DNA from: Desulfacinum infernum DSM 9756
Lineage (GTDB): Bacteria; Desulfobacterota; Syntrophobacteria; Syntrophobacterales; DSM-9756
DNA length: 64,000 nucleotides
NCBI RefSeq assembly: GCF_900129305.1
Contig: NZ_FQVB01000005.1
Location: 124,001 to 188,000 of the forward strand
Reading direction: 5' to 3'
Shown piece after piece: positions 61,012 to 64,000 of this stretch. The first letter of the stretch is position 1, and every line of letters starts with the position of its first letter. The notes under the pieces were generated by a model that searched no databases, was not told the DNA's origin, and saw only the letters and a list, made by a program, of their open reading frames with translations. Made by a program: the position numbers and the translations under genes.

Positions 61012-61766
61012 CAACGAAAAGAATCCTCCTGCTCCTGGCCCTGTTGGGGATCTTCTGGCACTTGAACGCCGCCGAATGTCGGGCCTTGGACCTGAATCTG
61101 CCCGCCGTCCGGTTTCAGATGGACGACGCTCAGGCCCCCGAACAGGTGGCCGGCGTTCTCAAGATTCTTTTTGTCCTGACCATCCTGTCCGTCGCGCCTT
61201 CGATCCTGGTTCTCATGACCTCCTTTACAAGGCTGGCCGTGGTCTTCGCCTTCCTCAGGACCGCGCTGGGCACGCAACAGTCCCCGCCGAACCAGGTAAT
61301 CGTGGGCCTTGCGCTTTTTTTGACCATGTCCATCATGTGGCCCGTCTGGCAGCAGATCCACGATCAGGCCCTGAGGCCCTTCCAGGCCCAGGAGATCTCC
61401 GGGGAGGAGTTCCTCCAGCGGGCCGTGACACCGCTCAAGAATTTCATGCTCAAGCAGACGCGGGAAAAGGACCTCAAACTCTTCGTGTCGTTCACCTCCG
61501 ACGAAAAGCCGAAGGATGCCGCTTCCCTGCCCTTGAGCGCCGTGGTTCCGGCCTTCGTCATCAGTGAACTCAAGACCGCCTTCCAGATCGGGTTCCTCCT
61601 GTATGTTCCGTTCCTGGTCCTGGACATGGTGGTGGCGAGCATCCTTCTGTCCATGGGAATGATGATGTTGCCCCCGGTCATGATCTCTCTGCCGTTCAAG
61701 CTGATGCTCTTTGTCCTGGTGGACGGCTGGAATCTTCTGGTTGCGTCCCTGGTGAAGAGCTTTTAG
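61008..61766 (+). CDS. fliP: Flagellar export gate protein FliP
   Basis: A 252-residue export-gate protein with a cleavable signal peptide (ILLLLALLGIFWHLNAAECRA) and four membrane helices. LTILSVAPSILVLMTSFTRL, VVFAFLRTALGTQQSPPNQV, TREKDLKLFVSF and LSMGMMMLPPVMISLPFKLM are FliP hallmarks. GTG 61008 overlaps the fliO stop and has GAGGGGG 7 nt upstream. Confidence 0.95.
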   Translation: MTTKRILLLLALLGIFWHLNAAECRALDLNLPAVRFQMDDAQAPEQVAGVLKILFVLTILSVAPSILVLMTSFTRLAVVFAFLRTALGTQQSPPNQVIVGLALFLTMSIMWPVWQQIHDQALRPFQAQEISGEEFLQRAVTPLKNFMLKQTREKDLKLFVSFTSDEKPKDAASLPLSAVVPAFVISELKTAFQIGFLLYVPFLVLDMVVASILLSMGMMMLPPVMISLPFKLMLFVLVDGWNLLVASLVKSF

Positions 61767-61777
61767 GAGTCGCGTCC

Positions 61778-62047
61778 ATGACCCAGGAATTCGTCATCGG
61801 AATGGCTCGCCAGGCCCTGGAGACGATGCTCATGGTCAGTCTTCCCGTTTTGCTGGTGAGCCTTATCGTGGGGGTCCTCATCAGTCTGTTTCAGGCGATC
61901 ACCCAGATCCAGGAAATGACCATCACTTTCGTGCCGAAGATCGTGGTCACCTTCCTTTCCCTGCTCATCTTCGGGACGTGGATGACCGGAAAGATGCTCT
62001 CCTTTACCCGGGAGATCCTTCTCAACATACCCCACTGGATCCGATAG
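61778..62047 (+). CDS. fliQ: Flagellar export gate protein FliQ
   Basis: An 89-residue protein with two membrane helices. MLMVSLPVLLVSLIVGVLIS and LFQAITQIQEMTITFVPKIV are the family signature. It lies 11 bp after fliP. Confidence 0.95.
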   Translation: MTQEFVIGMARQALETMLMVSLPVLLVSLIVGVLISLFQAITQIQEMTITFVPKIVVTFLSLLIFGTWMTGKMLSFTREILLNIPHWIR

Positions 62048-62059
62048 GGGACCGGTTCC

Positions 62060-62830
62060 ATGCCCACGTTCTCCATCGACCTCACCCAGGTCCGGATCTT
62101 CCTGAGCCTTCTTCTGCGCATCGGTCTTTGCTTTTTCCTCCTCCCTGTTTTCCGGGCCCAGCAGGTGCCGGCCCCGGTCAAGGCTTGGGCCACGGTGGCC
62201 CTGAGTGTCATGAGCCTGCCCCTGGTCGGGCCATTCGTTTCCCCCTTTCCCTTGTCCCCCTTTCAGGCGGCGGGATTTGTGGTCAGCGAGCTCGTTTTCG
62301 CGGGCATCTTCGCGTTGGTCATGCACATCCTGTTCGGTGCCTTCCACCTGGCGGGCCAATTGATTTCCTTCCAGATGGGCCTCGGTTTCGCCCAGGTGGC
62401 CGACCCCCAGACGGGGACCCAGAACGTTTTGCTCGGGCAGTTCCTCCAGATCCTGGCCACCCTCATCTTCTTTTCCATCAACGGCCATCTTCTGGTGATC
62501 AAGGCCTTTCTCGAAAGCTTTCAAAGCGTACCCGTGGGCGGTTTTTTTCCATCCGGGGAAGTCTTCCGGGCCGTGATGGCCCAAGCGGCCCATCTGTTCG
62601 TGATCGCCATCAAGATCGCGGCGCCCATCTTGAGCGTGCAGATCCTGTTGCAGGTGGCCTTCGGTGTGGTGGCCAAATTTTCCCCCCAAATCAACATCCT
62701 CATCGTCAGTTTTCCCATCACCATCGCGGTTGGCATTCTCTTTGCCATCCTCTCCCTGGCGGGCTGGAACGATCTGCTGGCCCTCTATCTGACGCGCCTG
62801 ATCCACTTTTTCAAAGCGGTGGCGGCCTAA
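62060..62830 (+). CDS. fliR: Flagellar export gate protein FliR
   Basis: A 256-residue protein with about six membrane helices. FLSLLLRIGLCFFLLPVF, LISFQMGLGFAQVADPQTGT and VQILLQVAFGVVAKFSPQIN are FliR marks. It lies 12 bp after fliQ. A 93-bp gap with a small palindrome then precedes flhB. Confidence 0.93.
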   Translation: MPTFSIDLTQVRIFLSLLLRIGLCFFLLPVFRAQQVPAPVKAWATVALSVMSLPLVGPFVSPFPLSPFQAAGFVVSELVFAGIFALVMHILFGAFHLAGQLISFQMGLGFAQVADPQTGTQNVLLGQFLQILATLIFFSINGHLLVIKAFLESFQSVPVGGFFPSGEVFRAVMAQAAHLFVIAIKIAAPILSVQILLQVAFGVVAKFSPQINILIVSFPITIAVGILFAILSLAGWNDLLALYLTRLIHFFKAVAA

Positions 62831-62876
62831 CGCCAAAGTCAACCACTGATGGACGCGGATAGACATGGAAGGGTTT

Positions 62877-62891
62877 TGACACCGGGTGTCA
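62877..62891. repeat. Short palindrome before flhB
   Basis: TGACACC-G-GGTGTCA, a 15-bp palindrome with a single central base, 33 bp before flhB. It could be a regulator site or chance; no promoter was recognised beside it. Confidence 0.3.
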
Positions 62892-62923
62892 GAACTTCCC
62901 TTGTCCAGCCGTAGGGAGGATCC

Positions 62924-63982
62924 GTGGCGGGTTCCCAGGAAAAGACCGAAAAGCCAACCGGGAAAAGACTTTCCGAAGCGCGGCGGAAGGGAAACGTTCC
63001 CAAGAGTCAGGAACTGAACGCCTTGGTCGTTCTCGGTGCCGGCTGTGTGGCCGCAGGCCTGCACCTTCAGTCGGTGCCCGGACATTTCCGGGAACTGATG
63101 GACCTTTTCTGGACCAACGGTTTTCTGCTCAATGAGCTTTCGGGAAGCGGGCGGCATCTGTTCGTGAGTGTCGCCCTTTCCCTTTTCAGGATGACGGCGC
63201 CCGTGGTCCTCGTCACCTTCGTCTTCGCCTTGGCGGTCAATCTCTTCCAGCTCAAAGGTCTGCTTCTGACGCTTCAGCCGCTCCAGCCGAAACTTTCCAA
63301 GCTGAATCCCCTGTCCGGAATCAAGCGGTTTTTTCAGCTCCGATTCCTCATGGAGACCGTCAAGTCTTCCCTGAAGATCCTCATCGTCTTTTCCATCACC
63401 TATCTGGTGCTCAAGGACGAAGCGTCGCAGATCAGCGTCCTTCAGCAGATGGATGTCGTGTCCATCCTGGCGGAGACGGCCCGCATGGCGCTCAGGATCC
63501 TGGTCAGGGCGGGGGCGGTGTTCCTGGTCCTCAGCCTCGCCGACTTCTACTACCAAAAATGGCAAAACCGCAAAGACCTCATGATGACCAAGCAGGAGGT
63601 CAAGGAGGAACACAAGCAGGCGGAAGGAAACCCCCAGGTCAAGGCCCGCATTCGCTCCATTCAAAGAACCTTGGCACGCCAGCGGATGATGGCCCAGGTG
63701 CCCAAGTCGACGGTGGTGATCACCAACCCCACCCATTATGCCGTTGCCCTGATCTATCGGGAAGGTCTGGAGGCGCCCAAGGTGGTGGCCAAGGGCATGA
63801 ACGTGGTGGCACAGAACATCATCCGGACGGCGCGAAAGCACGGGGTCCCGGTGGTCCAGAACCCCCCCTTGGCACGCGCCTTGTATAAGCAGGTGAAACT
63901 GGATCAGACCATACCGGAAACCCTCTACCGGGCCGTGGCCAAGGTCTTGGCTTACGTTTACCACCAGAAAAAGGCGAGGTGA
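62924..63982 (+). CDS. flhB: Flagellar export gate/substrate-specificity protein FlhB
   Basis: A 352-residue protein with four membrane helices and a cytoplasmic autoprotease domain. KTEKPTGKRLSEARRKGNVP followed by KSQELNALVVL is the N-terminal signature. NPTHYAVALIY contains the self-cleavage site between Asn and Pro, and GVPVVQNPPLARALY and IPETLYRAVAKVLAYVYH finish the domain. GTG 62924 has GTAGGGAGGA upstream. Confidence 0.95.
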   Translation: MAGSQEKTEKPTGKRLSEARRKGNVPKSQELNALVVLGAGCVAAGLHLQSVPGHFRELMDLFWTNGFLLNELSGSGRHLFVSVALSLFRMTAPVVLVTFVFALAVNLFQLKGLLLTLQPLQPKLSKLNPLSGIKRFFQLRFLMETVKSSLKILIVFSITYLVLKDEASQISVLQQMDVVSILAETARMALRILVRAGAVFLVLSLADFYYQKWQNRKDLMMTKQEVKEEHKQAEGNPQVKARIRSIQRTLARQRMMAQVPKSTVVITNPTHYAVALIYREGLEAPKVVAKGMNVVAQNIIRTARKHGVPVVQNPPLARALYKQVKLDQTIPETLYRAVAKVLAYVYHQKKAR

Positions 63983-63991
63983 TCCACCATC

Positions 63992-64000
63992 ATGGCAGAA
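63992..64000 (+). CDS. flhA: Start of a gene cut by the window edge, probably flhA
   Basis: ATG GCA GAA begins 9 bp after the flhB stop, with GAGGTGAT about 9 nt upstream. Only three codons are visible. flhA normally follows flhB in this gene order, so the name rests on position alone. Confidence 0.5.

Noticed and set aside
58678-61014. 778-codon minus-strand open frame opposite fliL-fliO
   Set aside because: Same reasoning: the opposite strand holds four recognised genes with proper starts and spacing.
62831-62923. A separate sigma-54 promoter for flhB
   Set aside because: No GG/GC pair with 10-bp spacing was found; flhB is more likely transcribed from the motA promoter.
61763-63964. 733-codon minus-strand open frame opposite fliQ, fliR and flhB
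   Set aside because: It crosses three well-defined flagellar genes, has His/Asp/Gly-rich shadow composition and no ribosome site.

Overview
The window is GC-rich, gene-dense chromosomal DNA of a motile, Gram-negative anaerobe. The gene content points to a deltaproteobacterial (Desulfobacterota) sulfate reducer or syntroph, possibly of the Syntrophobacter/Desulfacinum type: type III CoA-transferases, a solitary biotin-dependent carboxyltransferase subunit, SelB, many sigma-54 regulators and a sigma-54-driven flagellar cluster. This placement is inference; no rRNA or tRNA gene was seen. Most coding capacity is ordinary, with compact operons, clear Shine-Dalgarno sites and 1-14 bp gene overlaps.

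Layout. 1-620: intergenic repeats. 621-3430 (-): two adjacent CaiB/BaiF (type III) CoA-transferase subunits; only one keeps the catalytic Asp. 3930-8727 (+): a five-gene branched-chain amino acid type (Liv/HAAT) ABC transporter, with a strong terminator between the binding-protein gene and the permease genes. 9222-16914: a J-domain/MshEN-like fusion, a TrpF-like protein, a flavin amine oxidase, RarA, and a histidine kinase/sigma-54 regulator pair. 17068-18621: carboxyltransferase with a strong sigma-70 promoter. 18717-21674 (-): DUF1285-like protein, Dabb protein and SelB. 21872-25543 (+): MltG, a nucleotidyltransferase and an acyl-CoA ligase. 25734-28547 (-): TrkH-TrkA potassium uptake. 28747-32238: small membrane and Cys-rich proteins, a coiled-coil NYN nuclease-like protein, and CutA. 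32221-39341 (-): tight operon hisS-aspS-(DRE-TIM metallolyase fused to a Cache domain)-rlpA-hisD. 39694-64000 (+): flagellar region.

The flagellar region starts with a sigma-54 regulator under a sigma-70-like promoter. An AMIN/TPR protein and a second sigma-54 regulator with a degenerate receiver follow. Then come flgB-flgC-fliE-fliF-fliG-fliH-fliI-fliJ-motE, fliK-flgD-flgE, and motA-fliL-fliM-fliN-fliO-fliP-fliQ-fliR-flhB-(flhA). Four good -24/-12 elements precede the AMIN/TPR gene, flgB, fliK and motA, so this looks like a sigma-54 cascade. motB is not next to motA.

The main non-genic signal is a family of three ~220 bp elements (125-343, 19218-19437, 57311-57530) with imperfect terminal inverted repeats and two internal REP-like hairpins facing each other. 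They have no coding capacity and look like MITE/REPIN-type elements. Two further palindrome families are scattered between genes, and several families are stacked in the 947 bp gap between flgE and motA. The least expected genes are the metallolyase-Cache fusion, the J-domain/MshEN fusion, the CoA-transferase pair with one apparently inactive subunit, the TrpF-like protein without the catalytic Cys, and the AMIN/TPR protein between the two flagellar regulators.
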